DNA from: an uncultured Saprospiraceae bacterium
GTDB lineage: Bacteria; Bacteroidota; Bacteroidia; Chitinophagales; Saprospiraceae
Direction of reading: 5' to 3'
NCBI GenBank assembly: GCA_937997635.1
Contig: CALLFA010000149.1
Span: 1-36,137, forward strand
Length of the DNA: 36,137 nt
Position numbers and translations under genes: made by a program. The notes below the pieces were generated by a model. The model was given only the letters and a program-made list of their open reading frames with translations. It was not told the DNA's origin and ran no database searches. This document shows positions 19,110-28,800 of the stretch, in pieces. The first letter of the stretch is position 1. Each line of letters opens with the position of its first letter.

Positions 19110-19979
19110 ATGAGTGTTTTAGTAAATAAGAATTCCAAAATAATAGTACAAGGGTTTACTGGTAAAGAGGGTTCATTCCATTCTGGCCAAATGATCGAGT
19201 ATGGTACTCCAGTAGTTGGTGGTGTCACACCAGGTAAAGGTGGTCAAGAACATTTAGGAAAACCCGTCTTTAATACAGTTGCAGAAGCTGTTGCTAAAGC
19301 TGGAGCAGATACGAGCATTATTTTCGTTCCTCCTAAATTTGCGGCCGATGCAATTATGGAAGCGGCAGATAGCGGAATCAAAGTAATTATTTGCATCACA
19401 GAAGGCATTCCTGTTCAAGATATGGTTAAAGTCTACGACTTTATTCAAGATAAAGAAGTGAGACTAGTTGGGCCTAATTGTCCAGGTGTAATAACTCCTG
19501 GAGAAGCAAAATGTGGTATCATGCCTGGCTTTATCCATAACCCTGGTCGCATTGGAATTGTATCCAGATCAGGCACACTCACCTATGAAGCTGTTGATCA
19601 AGTAACAAAGGCAGGGATGGGTCAATCCACTTGCATTGGAATTGGTGGAGATCCCATTGTCGGAACGACCACTAAAGAAGCAGTTGAGCTTTTAATGAAT
19701 GATCCAGATACTGATGGTATTGTCATGATTGGCGAAATAGGTGGAGGTATGGAAGCCGAAGCAGCACATTATATAAAAGAACACGGAACCAAACCTGTCG
19801 TAGGATTCATCGCTGGTCAAACAGCTCCAAAAGGTCGTACAATGGGCCATGCTGGCGCAATCATAGGTGGTGAAGACGATACAGCTGAAGCTAAAATGCG
19901 CATTATGCGTGAATGCGGTATTCATGTCGTTGAATCTCCCGCCGATATAGGTTCGACTATGAAAAATGCCTTGTCTTGA
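19110..19979 (+). CDS. sucD: Succinyl-CoA synthetase subunit alpha
   Basis: The protein has 289 residues and, with SucC (not in the window), converts succinyl-CoA and ADP/GDP to succinate and ATP/GTP in the TCA cycle. The N-terminal CoA-binding Rossmann domain shows [21 protein letters not shown] and [32 protein letters not shown] and [17 protein letters not shown] follow. The phosphohistidine is His247 in [10 protein letters not shown], with [12 protein letters not shown] just before it. Length equals the E. coli protein. There is no clear terminator in the 184 bases after it; that gap shows no other recognisable feature. Confidence 0.98.
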   Translation: MSVLVNKNSKIIVQGFTGKEGSFHSGQMIEYGTPVVGGVTPGKGGQEHLGKPVFNTVAEAVAKAGADTSIIFVPPKFAADAIMEAADSGIKVIICITEGIPVQDMVKVYDFIQDKEVRLVGPNCPGVITPGEAKCGIMPGFIHNPGRIGIVSRSGTLTYEAVDQVTKAGMGQSTCIGIGGDPIVGTTTKEAVELLMNDPDTDGIVMIGEIGGGMEAEAAHYIKEHGTKPVVGFIAGQTAPKGRTMGHAGAIIGGEDDTAEAKMRIMRECGIHVVESPADIGSTMKNALS

Positions 19980-20163
19980 TCAAAACAGTCTTCATTTGGT
20001 AGATGGTGCCTTTATTAGCACATACACGTACACTATCTGCTTCTGAATAGAGTATAACTGAATTTAATTATTCAAGCCCATCTGGTCTATTCATCAATTG
20101 AAAAATAAACAAGCAACTTTGTGAAATAAGTTCTAGCTTTATATCTAAATCTACTTTGTCAGC

Positions 20164-23100
20164 ATGAGATACTCACCCGTACTTCTTGTTCTGCTGTATT
20201 CAAACGTATGTGTCACTCAACTCTACGTCAATGAAGCAATGCCCTCAAACAAGACAGTTATAACAGATGAATCTGGTCAATACGATGACTGGATTGAAAT
20301 TTTTAATAGTGGCAGCTCAGCAATAGATCTCCAAAGCTACTATCTCAGCGATAATCCTTCAAATCTAACCAAATGGGAAGTTTCTGCATCGGTGATTATA
20401 CCACCTGCAGGATTTAGATTATTCTGGGCAGATGAAGATCAATCGCAAGGAGATACGCACACCAATTTTAAATTGAGTGCAACAGGAGAAACCATCTATC
20501 TGTCAAGTCCGTCAGGCGTACTGATCGATTCTTTACAATTACCGGAAATGCAAGACGACTTTTCATTCGGTAGAGTTACAGATGGTTCGTCAGCCTTATC
20601 AAATTTTTCATCATCCTCTCCCAATGATACAAATGACAATGGTGTTTCAAGAGTGTCTCAGGTTTTCTTTTCTATTCCAGGTGGAGTGTATAGCAATGCG
20701 GTGTCTTTAAGCTTAACTACTGGCACAAGTGGAGCCACAATTCGATATACGACAAATGGAAGTGAACCAACAAGCTCTTCGCCGATATATACGTCCGCCA
20801 TCAATATCTCAAATGTAAATACGATCAGAGCCAAAGCATTCAAGAGCGGATTTGAAGAAAGTTTGACTAGCTCTCAAAGTTATTTGGTAGGAGTCAGCCA
20901 TACCTTACCAATCGTTACCATCAATACGGCTCCAGCTAATCTTTGGGATGATGAGATTGGTATTCACGTTGAAGGCACGAATGGCATCTCTGGTAATTGT
21001 TCGGGCACAGCTAAAAATTGGAATCAACCATGGGAAAGACCAGCGAATGTTCAATTCTATGATGAAAATGGTGTTTTTGGATTTAATATTGATGCAGGCC
21101 TATCAATTGCTGGAGGTTGTTCTAGAAACAACACGCAAAAATCTTTAAACATTGAAACAAAAAGTCTGTATCCTTCAGAAAATATACCGTATCAACTTTT
21201 TCCATCTCGTGACCAACATGAATTTCGTAGGTTCAAGCTTAGAGCTGGAGGAAATGATTGGGGCTTATCCGCATTAAGAGATGCATCCACACATCGATTC
21301 GTAGAAAATGAAGTTGATATCGATATTCAATCTGTCCGAACTGTTATCGTCTACTTGAATGATGAATATTGGGGTGTCATGAATATTCGTGATGTCCATA
21401 GCGAACATTCAATCAACTTTAAACATCCGAAAGTTGATAAAGATTCTTTAAACATTTTTAGGGCAGGAATATATACACCTGTGAACATTTATGATTTTCA
21501 ATTGTCAGAAGGACAAGCTGATGACTTCTTTGCAGTTTATAGTTACATTGCTTCAAATGATCTTTCGATCCAAGCACATTATGATTTTGTAAAAAGCAAA
21601 ATTGATATTAATGAATTTATTAATTATCAACTGCTCAATATATTTGTAGCTAACACGGACTGGCCCTCTAACAATCTTGATATTTGGCACGAACAAAATG
21701 GTAAAGCAAGATGGTTGTGTTATGACACTGATTTCGGGATGGGTAGGCAACAATCTGGTTCGAATCCAAGGACTGCAAATCCTCCAGATTTTAGTGCTAT
21801 ATCAAATGCCACTCAACAAGTGTTAACTGGATGGCCTAATGATAAAGGAGCTACTTTAATTCTGACCAAACTACTTCAGAATAGTGATTTTAAAAATGAG
21901 TTTATACAGCGATATGCTAGTCAATTATCCATTTTATTTACCGCTTCAAGGACAACTGGAATTGTCAATGATTTACGAAATACTATGGCTCCAGAGATGC
22001 AGGGCCAATTGAGTAAGTACAATTTAAATGGAAGAAATTTGGCAAACTGGCATGCCGATGTAGATGTTGTTGTTAGCTGGTTAACCCAACGGCCTACTCA
22101 TGCCTACAATAATATTCGAAACTTTTTTGGCTTAGGCGGAACATACAATTTATCGATACCAGTAAGCGCCTCAGCAAATGGTAGAGTCCTACTTAATGAA
22201 AATGAATATTTAGCTCCTTTTAATTATTCAGGTACTTATTTTGATGGTATCCCATTGGTGCTGACTGCAGTGGCCAATCCTGGCTATCGTTTTTCTCACT
22301 GGCAAGAGACCGGTAATACAAGTGCAAGAATTAGCGTAAGCTATGCAACAAATAAGACACTAACTCCAATCTTTATTCCAGCGGATGATATTGTCATCAA
22401 TGAGATCCACTACAATCCCTTGGGCTCTTCAGAGAACGGTGAATTTATTGAAATTTATAATCCTGGAGCCTTTCCAAGAAATTTAAGCGGCTTGGTTTTT
22501 TCAGATGCCATTTGCTTTGAATTTCCAATAAATACAATAATCCAAGCAGATGAATATATTGTGATAGCCAATGATGCCTCAGTCTATGAAGGCAATGGTT
22601 ATCAAGTGTTCGAATGGGAAGAATCAAATTTAAGTAATGGTGGTGAACACATAGAAATTGCAACACAATCAGGATTTGTCATTGATAGTCTTACCTATAA
22701 TGATGGTGCTGGTTGGTCAAAGACAGCGGACAATGGGTTCTATAGTTTAGCACTTTTAAATCCTGCAATAGATAATGGACAAGGAAGTTCTTGGGACGTG
22801 CAATCTGTCTATGCCACACCAGGAGCAGTAAATCAATTTTTGCCTTACGATACGTATCACCTGCAATCAGATATTGTGATAAATGAGATCCATTACCATC
22901 CGTTTGATAGCATTACTCCAGCAGGAGATACACTCGTGAGTAAGAACTATGAATTTATCGAACTAAAAAATTTGACCAATAACGCCATAAGTCTTGATGG
23001 AGTTGCCCTAACCAGAGGAGTTGTTTTTGAATTTCCAGCAGATGCAGTCATTCCACCTAATGGCTTTGTTGTCGTGTCTGAAGATTCTCTGCTCTTTTTT

Positions 23101-24888
23101 GAACGATACAATTTTTATCCAATGGGCGTTTATAAAGGCAAACTGTCGAATAGCGGTGAACTCATATGGCTGTCTGATCAGTCTGGAACTTTACTTGATG
23201 CCGTAAAGTACGATGACGCGTTTCCATGGGATACACAGACCGATGGTGGCACACAGGATTTTAGCCTGGCTTTAATAGATCCATCCTTCCCTAACGATAC
23301 ATACATCAATTGGAGGCGTCAATGCAGTACACTTCATACTCCTGTAGAGGAAAATGATTTTGATTGTTTTAGTGGCCAAATTTTTACAGGCCTGACCATT
23401 AATGAAATTCATTACAACCCTACAGGAGGAGAAAATTTTCAGTATATCGAATTGTATAATGCTTCATTCACAATTATCCAATTAGAAGGAATGACATTTT
23501 CTCATGGGGTGAATTTCACTTTTGGAAATACACTTATGTTTCCAGGTGGATATGTTGTCATAGCAAAAGATTCCACCACGTTCCATAACACATACGGCTT
23601 TGCACCAGATGGAGAATTTGAAGGTACATTGAGCAATACAGGAGAGAGGATTAGACTTCTAGACTTTTTTGCAAATGAGATCGATGATCTTGTATACAGT
23701 AACGTCGCACCATGGGAGTCTCAGGCAGCTCAAGGAGCTCATAGCTTGGCGCTCTTAGACCACACTCTTGACAATGCATTAGCCAGTTCTTGGTGTATAC
23801 AAGATGTTAATATCACTCCGAAACAGGCTAATTCATTTGGAGATTCTGATGGTGATGGACTGTCAGATTGTGATGATAATTGTTCAATTTTGGACAACGC
23901 TTTAATCGGAACAGCGTGTGATGATGGGGATCCATGTACATCAGGTGAAACATACAGTGCGGACTGTAATTGTACGGGAGGTGTTTTTCAAGATTCTGAT
24001 AATGATGGCGTTTGCGATTTAAATGATCAATGCAATGGTCTAAATGATTCTCTCATTGGGACTCCGTGCAGCGATGGTGACCCTTGTACTATTGGTGAGA
24101 CATTTAATGCTAACTGTCAATGTGCTGGTGGTATTGAAACAGATGTCGACAATGATGGTATTTGCGATGCCATTGACCCATGTCCGAATTTCAATAATAA
24201 CCTAATTGGACAACCTTGTGAAGATGGAATTCCATGTACAATGGGTGAGACCTATAATGCAAACTGTGAATGTACTGGAGGCGTTTTGCAGGATATTGAT
24301 AATGATGGTGTGTGCGATTCAGTTGATCAATGTACAGGTATAAATGATTCAATCATAGGTACATCATGTAATGATTCAAATCAATGTACGGCCAACGATC
24401 AATACAACACTTCTTGTAATTGTGTAGGTGAACAAATTCCAGATACTGATAACGATGGATTTTGTGATTCCATAGACCAATGTCCAATGTTTGATGATAA
24501 TTTGATTGGTCAACCGTGTGATGACGGCATCATTTGCTTTGTTGGAAGTACTTGGGACGAAAATTGTAATTGTACTGGTGGTGCATTCGCTGATACAGAT
24601 AGTGATGGAGTTTGCGATCCATTGGATATTTGCCCGGGGTATGATGACAACGAAGACCTGAATAATGATGGCTTACCAGATGGCTGCGAAACTTGTGTAG
24701 ATTATATCACAGAAACCGCCAACCCTATTATCTCGCTTGATAGGTCAGCTAATATTAGCATTACGACTAACGGAAGAGTATTTATAGGAAATATTGATTA
24801 TAAAGCAGGAGAAGAGATCAATCTGATGAGTGGTTTTGAAGTCAAAGTTGGTGCAGTGTTTCATGCATATATTGCTCCTTGTAATTAA
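20164..24888 (+). CDS. Secreted lamin-tail / CotH-kinase protein with Cys-rich repeats
   Basis: The protein has 1574 residues and a signal peptide of about 19 residues. In order: a lamin-tail domain (about 20-130), a chitobiase/beta-hexosaminidase C-terminal-like domain (about 170-242), a CotH-like kinase domain (about 245-655), a bacterial repeat domain (about 660-740, ending GYRFSHW), and three more lamin-tail domains each opening INEIHY (about 741, 903, 1080). Then come five exact 50-residue Cys-rich repeats (1227-1476) plus a partial sixth, and an end domain like the 'coathanger stack' (FEVKVGAVFHAYIAPC). CotH marks are KLRAGGNDW, LRDASTHRF, LNDEYWGVMNIRD and the Asp pair in CYDTDFGMG (521-523). 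CotH proteins can be atypical protein kinases (Fam20C-like); activity here is unproven. No T9SS type A tail is seen. No neighbour on the same strand is near enough to prove an operon. Confidence 0.85.
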   Translation: MRYSPVLLVLLYSNVCVTQLYVNEAMPSNKTVITDESGQYDDWIEIFNSGSSAIDLQSYYLSDNPSNLTKWEVSASVIIPPAGFRLFWADEDQSQGDTHTNFKLSATGETIYLSSPSGVLIDSLQLPEMQDDFSFGRVTDGSSALSNFSSSSPNDTNDNGVSRVSQVFFSIPGGVYSNAVSLSLTTGTSGATIRYTTNGSEPTSSSPIYTSAINISNVNTIRAKAFKSGFEESLTSSQSYLVGVSHTLPIVTINTAPANLWDDEIGIHVEGTNGISGNCSGTAKNWNQPWERPANVQFYDENGVFGFNIDAGLSIAGGCSRNNTQKSLNIETKSLYPSENIPYQLFPSRDQHEFRRFKLRAGGNDWGLSALRDASTHRFVENEVDIDIQSVRTVIVYLNDEYWGVMNIRDVHSEHSINFKHPKVDKDSLNIFRAGIYTPVNIYDFQLSEGQADDFFAVYSYIASNDLSIQAHYDFVKSKIDINEFINYQLLNIFVANTDWPSNNLDIWHEQNGKARWLCYDTDFGMGRQQSGSNPRTANPPDFSAISNATQQVLTGWPNDKGATLILTKLLQNSDFKNEFIQRYASQLSILFTASRTTGIVNDLRNTMAPEMQGQLSKYNLNGRNLANWHADVDVVVSWLTQRPTHAYNNIRNFFGLGGTYNLSIPVSASANGRVLLNENEYLAPFNYSGTYFDGIPLVLTAVANPGYRFSHWQETGNTSARISVSYATNKTLTPIFIPADDIVINEIHYNPLGSSENGEFIEIYNPGAFPRNLSGLVFSDAICFEFPINTIIQADEYIVIANDASVYEGNGYQVFEWEESNLSNGGEHIEIATQSGFVIDSLTYNDGAGWSKTADNGFYSLALLNPAIDNGQGSSWDVQSVYATPGAVNQFLPYDTYHLQSDIVINEIHYHPFDSITPAGDTLVSKNYEFIELKNLTNNAISLDGVALTRGVVFEFPADAVIPPNGFVVVSEDSLLFFERYNFYPMGVYKGKLSNSGELIWLSDQSGTLLDAVKYDDAFPWDTQTDGGTQDFSLALIDPSFPNDTYINWRRQCSTLHTPVEENDFDCFSGQIFTGLTINEIHYNPTGGENFQYIELYNASFTIIQLEGMTFSHGVNFTFGNTLMFPGGYVVIAKDSTTFHNTYGFAPDGEFEGTLSNTGERIRLLDFFANEIDDLVYSNVAPWESQAAQGAHSLALLDHTLDNALASSWCIQDVNITPKQANSFGDSDGDGLSDCDDNCSILDNALIGTACDDGDPCTSGETYSADCNCTGGVFQDSDNDGVCDLNDQCNGLNDSLIGTPCSDGDPCTIGETFNANCQCAGGIETDVDNDGICDAIDPCPNFNNNLIGQPCEDGIPCTMGETYNANCECTGGVLQDIDNDGVCDSVDQCTGINDSIIGTSCNDSNQCTANDQYNTSCNCVGEQIPDTDNDGFCDSIDQCPMFDDNLIGQPCDDGIICFVGSTWDENCNCTGGAFADTDSDGVCDPLDICPGYDDNEDLNNDGLPDGCETCVDYITETANPIISLDRSANISITTNGRVFIGNIDYKAGEEINLMSGFEVKVGAVFHAYIAPCN
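23842..24696 (+). repeat. Tandem 150-base coding repeats (five full units plus a partial sixth)
   Basis: Units begin at 23842, 23992, 24142, 24292, 24442 and 24592, exactly 150 bases (50 residues) apart. Each full unit starts with an Asp-rich calcium-loop motif of thrombospondin type 3 style (DxDNDGxCDxxDQC) and continues IG(T/Q)xCxDG-PCT-GETYxANCxCTGG. Each has six Cys at positions 8, 14, 26, 32, 42 and 44, except unit 1, where the first Cys is at 10. Unit 6 breaks off after GxCDPLDICPGYDDNEDLNN. DNA identity between units is only moderate, so the copies are old. Confidence 0.9.
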
Positions 24889-24952
24889 ATAGGAATAATA
24901 TTGAAATGACACCAAAGCTGGCGCAATCTTTTATGTCATGTAACTATTTATC

Positions 24953-24984
24953 TGCATCCTTCATTATTGATTTCAAAGGATGTA
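24953..24984. terminator. Possible bidirectional terminator hairpin between converging genes
   Basis: TGCATCCTT (24953-24961) pairs with AAGGATGTA (24976-24984) with one G-T pair and a 14-base loop. It lies between the end of the CotH protein (24888) and the end of the minus-strand barrel gene (25075). On the plus strand TTTACTGTTAT follows; the T-run is weak. The position between converging genes is what suggests termination on both strands. Confidence 0.35.
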
Positions 24985-25074
24985 TTTACTGTTATATCAG
25001 AAAAAGAGTGGGATGAACAGAAGATGCACTATATGCTCATTAATGTTTGAAGTTGATTTTATAGCCTGTAAGTA

Positions 25075-25671
25075 TCAGAAGTTGTAACTAAATGTAATCC
25101 AGTACTCCCCAAATCCGACACCACCTATTTCTCTAACCTCCTCGTCAAGATTAAAAAGCAACATGATACCGCCTTTCCATGCTCCAAAACCTTGCTCATA
25201 ACCACCACCTACCATAGGATAGGTAAATGTATCCCTGAACGGTTGGCCCGCAAGTTGAGTATCACCATCATAAGAGGATAAATTGTATTCTCCTTGAAGG
25301 AAAAACTGTTGGAGAATGGTAACTCTACCAAATAAACCAGTTCCATAGCTAAAAAGACTAATGTCTGACGCATTTGGGATGCCGATTATATCATAAAATG
25401 TCTTTACGTGTACACCTGCTGCAAATGCATCTGCAAATTTATAGCCTGCCATCACTTTCCCGGACACAGTAAAGCCACTGCCAAAAGCACCACCTGAAAA
25501 GCCTATATTTCCTATATTAAAGCTATATGCAAGCTTATCAGATACAGGAACATCCTCGGTCTGAGCCCTTCTATCGTTACGAGTCCTACCTGTTCTTGTC
25601 AGCTGAGCGACAATATTATCCGCAAGAAAAAGGGTTAGTAGAGTAAGGAGTATCACTTTCTTAACCGTCAT
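25075..25671 (-). CDS. Small outer-membrane beta-barrel-like protein
   Basis: The protein has 198 residues and an N-terminal signal (MTVKKVILLTLLTLFLADNIVAQ), followed by a charged linker (RTGRTRNDRRAQTE). The rest alternates aromatic/hydrophobic with polar residues and many Gly (GNIGFSGGAFGSGFTVSGKVMAGYKF, LFGRVTILQQFFLQGEYNLSSYDGD), and ends in WITFSYNF, a C-terminal Phe typical of outer-membrane barrels. About eight strands fit this size. The exact family is not recognised. The start at 25671 is preferred over the in-frame ATG at 25683 and longer options because a TAATTTTG promoter box lies at 25696-25689. It is transcribed away from the metalloprotease. Confidence 0.65.
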   Translation of the reverse strand: MTVKKVILLTLLTLFLADNIVAQLTRTGRTRNDRRAQTEDVPVSDKLAYSFNIGNIGFSGGAFGSGFTVSGKVMAGYKFADAFAAGVHVKTFYDIIGIPNASDISLFSYGTGLFGRVTILQQFFLQGEYNLSSYDGDTQLAGQPFRDTFTYPMVGGGYEQGFGAWKGGIMLLFNLDEEVREIGGVGFGEYWITFSYNF

Positions 25672-25688
25672 TATACTGTTCATATGGG

Positions 25689-25696
25689 CAAAATTA
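25689..25696 (-). promoter_or_regulatory. -7 promoter element of the barrel gene
   Basis: Read on the minus strand this is TAATTTTG, an exact TAnnTTTG match. Transcription would begin near 25683, which places the first usable start codon at 25671. No TTG at the -33 spacing was found. It helps decide the start of the barrel gene. Confidence 0.45.
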
Positions 25697-25788
25697 TACA
25701 AAATGTCAGATATAAGTATAATACGAGAACATTGGTATTTTTGTTGTTGTTTATGTTTGAATAGTCCTATTTCATTGAAAATACTATG

Positions 25789-25796
25789 TAAATTTG
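25789..25796 (+). promoter_or_regulatory. -7 promoter element before the PKD metalloprotease gene
   Basis: TAAATTTG matches TAnnTTTG and lies 33 bases before the TTG start at 25830. A second exact match, TATGTTTG at 25752-25759, has TTG at 25732-25734 with a 17-base spacing. Either could serve the gene cluster that starts here. Both are in the divergent 158-base gap between the barrel gene and the protease. Confidence 0.4.
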
Positions 25797-25829
25797 TCCA
25801 GAACATATTCGTAATCAATTAGTTATTAT

Positions 25830-28800
25830 TTGAACCGAGATTTTTACATATTGATTTACTTAGTCGGCATAATGCTGACTTCAACTCTAAATCTTCACGC
25901 CCAAAGCTCTCCTTTGGCATCCATTGACACATATGCTGTCTTGGAGTTAAAAAATTTGATTCCAACAGGAAAAAAGTCATTACAAGGCAGTACGACTCTT
26001 AATTTGGGTGATTACGGAAAGCATGAATTAATTTTAGAAGAAAATATCCTGTTTGATTCGGACTATTCATTGTTGGTCCAGTCTGCAAAGGGCATACAAA
26101 AAAGCAACAGTAGAGATACAAGAACCTACTCAGGTACGCTAGCGAAATATCCAAAATCGATCGTTTCGTTGACAGTAGGAGATGACTTCATTTATGGTTT
26201 TATTCGGACTGACAAAGAAGAGATTAATATAGAACCTTTACGATATTATGAGCATTCAGCTGCTAAGGATGCTGTAATTGCATACAAGACATCTGATCAG
26301 CAACATCAGCACGCCATGCATTGCGGATTGGATAGAAAACTCGAAGCCCAATTTATCCATCAGGCAGATGAAGTTGTAGAAAACAAATCACAACTAGAAG
26401 GCTGCATCGAAATTGATATGGCTATTGCTTCAGATTTCAGCATGTTTCAATTCTATGGAAGTGTAGAAGAAGTGCAAAATCATGCCATCGCGATTCTTAA
26501 TGCGGCACAATCTAACTACGATACAGAATTTAATGACGAAATAAGATTTAACCTAATCGAACAGTTTGTCTCGACATGTGAGACATGTGATCCTTGGTCA
26601 AGTACGACAGATTCTGAAACTCTGCTGAATGAATTTAGAACGGAGACTGATATTTGGACTCAAACGATTGATCAGGCATCTCTATGGACCAAAAGAGATT
26701 TAGTCAGAAATAATAACAATGCTGCAAATGGATTGGCATTCGTCAACACAGTATGCACAGAATACGCGACTTTGGTAGTAGAGGATAATGATACTGGCCA
26801 ACGAAAACGTGTTTTGTTTGCGCATGAACTTGGGCACAACTTCGGAGCATCTCACGATGATGAAAATACAAATTTCATCATGTCGACGCCTTTGGTGGAA
26901 ACAAACGAATGGTCTACAGAATCAATCGCAACAATCAACAGAAGATATTTACGATTCCTATGCTTATCGTCCTGCGATAGATCGGAAAATGTCATTGCAG
27001 ATTTTGATGCGCAATTCATCGGTAATTGTGCGCCTGTGCAAGTACAATTTCGAAATCTATCTGTTGGTATCATCGATAGTGTCCGATGGATATTTCCAGG
27101 AGGTACTCCTTCTCAATCCACTGATCTAGAACCAAGAGTCATCTATAATGTGGGTGGAGATTTCGATGTGCAATTGACAGTATATGGATCCAATGGGACT
27201 GCAGACGTCAAAGAATTAAGATCAGCAGTCAATTTTTCTCAAGCGCCAGAATCAGATTTTGAATATACCTTAATGGCTGAAAATATTGTCAGTTTCAAAG
27301 TGAAGAATACAGATCAAAGTGCTGACTATGAATGGGATTTTGGAGACGGATTCACCAGTAAGGCAACCGAAGTGACCCACTCATTTTTGACCACTGAGAA
27401 TATTGAAGTGACACTAACTGCATCCAATAATTGTGGTACAACGTTTACCACAGAACCCATCGAGTTTAATGCAAATCCGCCAGTCGCAAATTTTTCAAGC
27501 ACTGACATATTTGTTTGTACAGATGAGTCTTTACAATTCATTAATCTATCTGAGAATGCAGAATCAGTTCAATGGTTTTTTCAAAATGGATCTCCAACCA
27601 CAAGTATTGATGACAACCCTGTTGTACGTTTTTCAGATCCCGGTTCTTATTCTGTAGCACTACTTGCCATCAATGATTTTGCAAGAGATACAATCGAAAT
27701 AAGTTCTTACATTTCTGTAGATCCAGAACCTGTGTCTAATTTCAATCTCGAACAAGTAGGGGATACCATTCACTTGGAATTCGATAGTCAGTTTGCCAGA
27801 GGATTGTTATGGGATTTTGGTGATGGAAATACATCCGGTGATTTGAATCCAACTCACATCTATACTGAACCAGGCACCTACATTGTGACGCTGCTTGTGG
27901 AGAATTTCTGTTCGACAGATTCTCATACAAGAGAAGTCATTGTTACAGAGAATTTACCTACCGCAGATTTTTCACAGACATCAGAGGTAATTTGTGCTGG
28001 AAGTTCAGTCTTATACAGTAATAATTCAACAGAAGCAACTTCTTTTCGATGGGAATTTGAAGGAGGTGTGCCTTCTCAATCTACAGAAGAAAATCCAGTG
28101 ATCGTATATGGGACTACTGGTATTTTTGATGTTTCATTAACTGCTATAAATGCAGATGGCGAAACAACAATTCTAAAAGAACAAACAATAGAAATAATAG
28201 AAGTCCCGATAGCGGATTTCAATATTGATCAACGCGATAATACAATATCTTTGTCAGGATTGAATTCAGGTTTATCGCCAAGTTGGGATTTTGGTGATGG
28301 TAATACATCCACAGATGTAAACCCAACTCATGAATACAGCCAAGGAGGACAATTTATTATTACACTTACAATCTCAAATGATTGTGGAACAGATTCAGTA
28401 CAAAAAGCAGTCATCATTGAATCAAATGAATTGAACTCTAGCTTTTCTGTTTCTTCTCGAAATATATGTGAAGGTAGTGCTGTATCCTACGCCGACTTAA
28501 CTGATGATGCTGACGAACGCACCTGGATTTTTGAAGGCGGTTTACCAAACCAATCTACAGATGCTAATCCAACAGTCTTGTATATTCAAGATGGAAGGTA
28601 TAGTGTAACGCTGATTACCAAAAATGATGTCAGCACAGATACCCTCGTATTGCCTAACCACCTTACAGTAGCAAGTTTGCCAACGGCGGATTTTAACTTT
28701 TCAGTTACAGATAGTACTGTCACATTTACAAATAATTCTGACTCATTTTCTGAGTTGTCGTGGACATTTGGAGATCAAACAGGATCCGCAGATTCAGATC

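Noticed and set aside
20151-20158. CTACTTTG just before the CotH gene as a promoter -7 element
   Set aside because: It misses the TA of TAnnTTTG and lies only five bases before the ATG. No other good match was seen in the 184-base gap.
19980-20163. GTGC/GCAC inverted repeat after sucD as a terminator
   Set aside because: Four-pair stem with an eight-base loop and no T-run.
23842-24696. The regular 150-base repeats as a CRISPR or noncoding satellite
   Set aside because: They are in frame throughout a long coding sequence, with conserved Cys and Asp positions and diverged DNA, so they are protein repeats.
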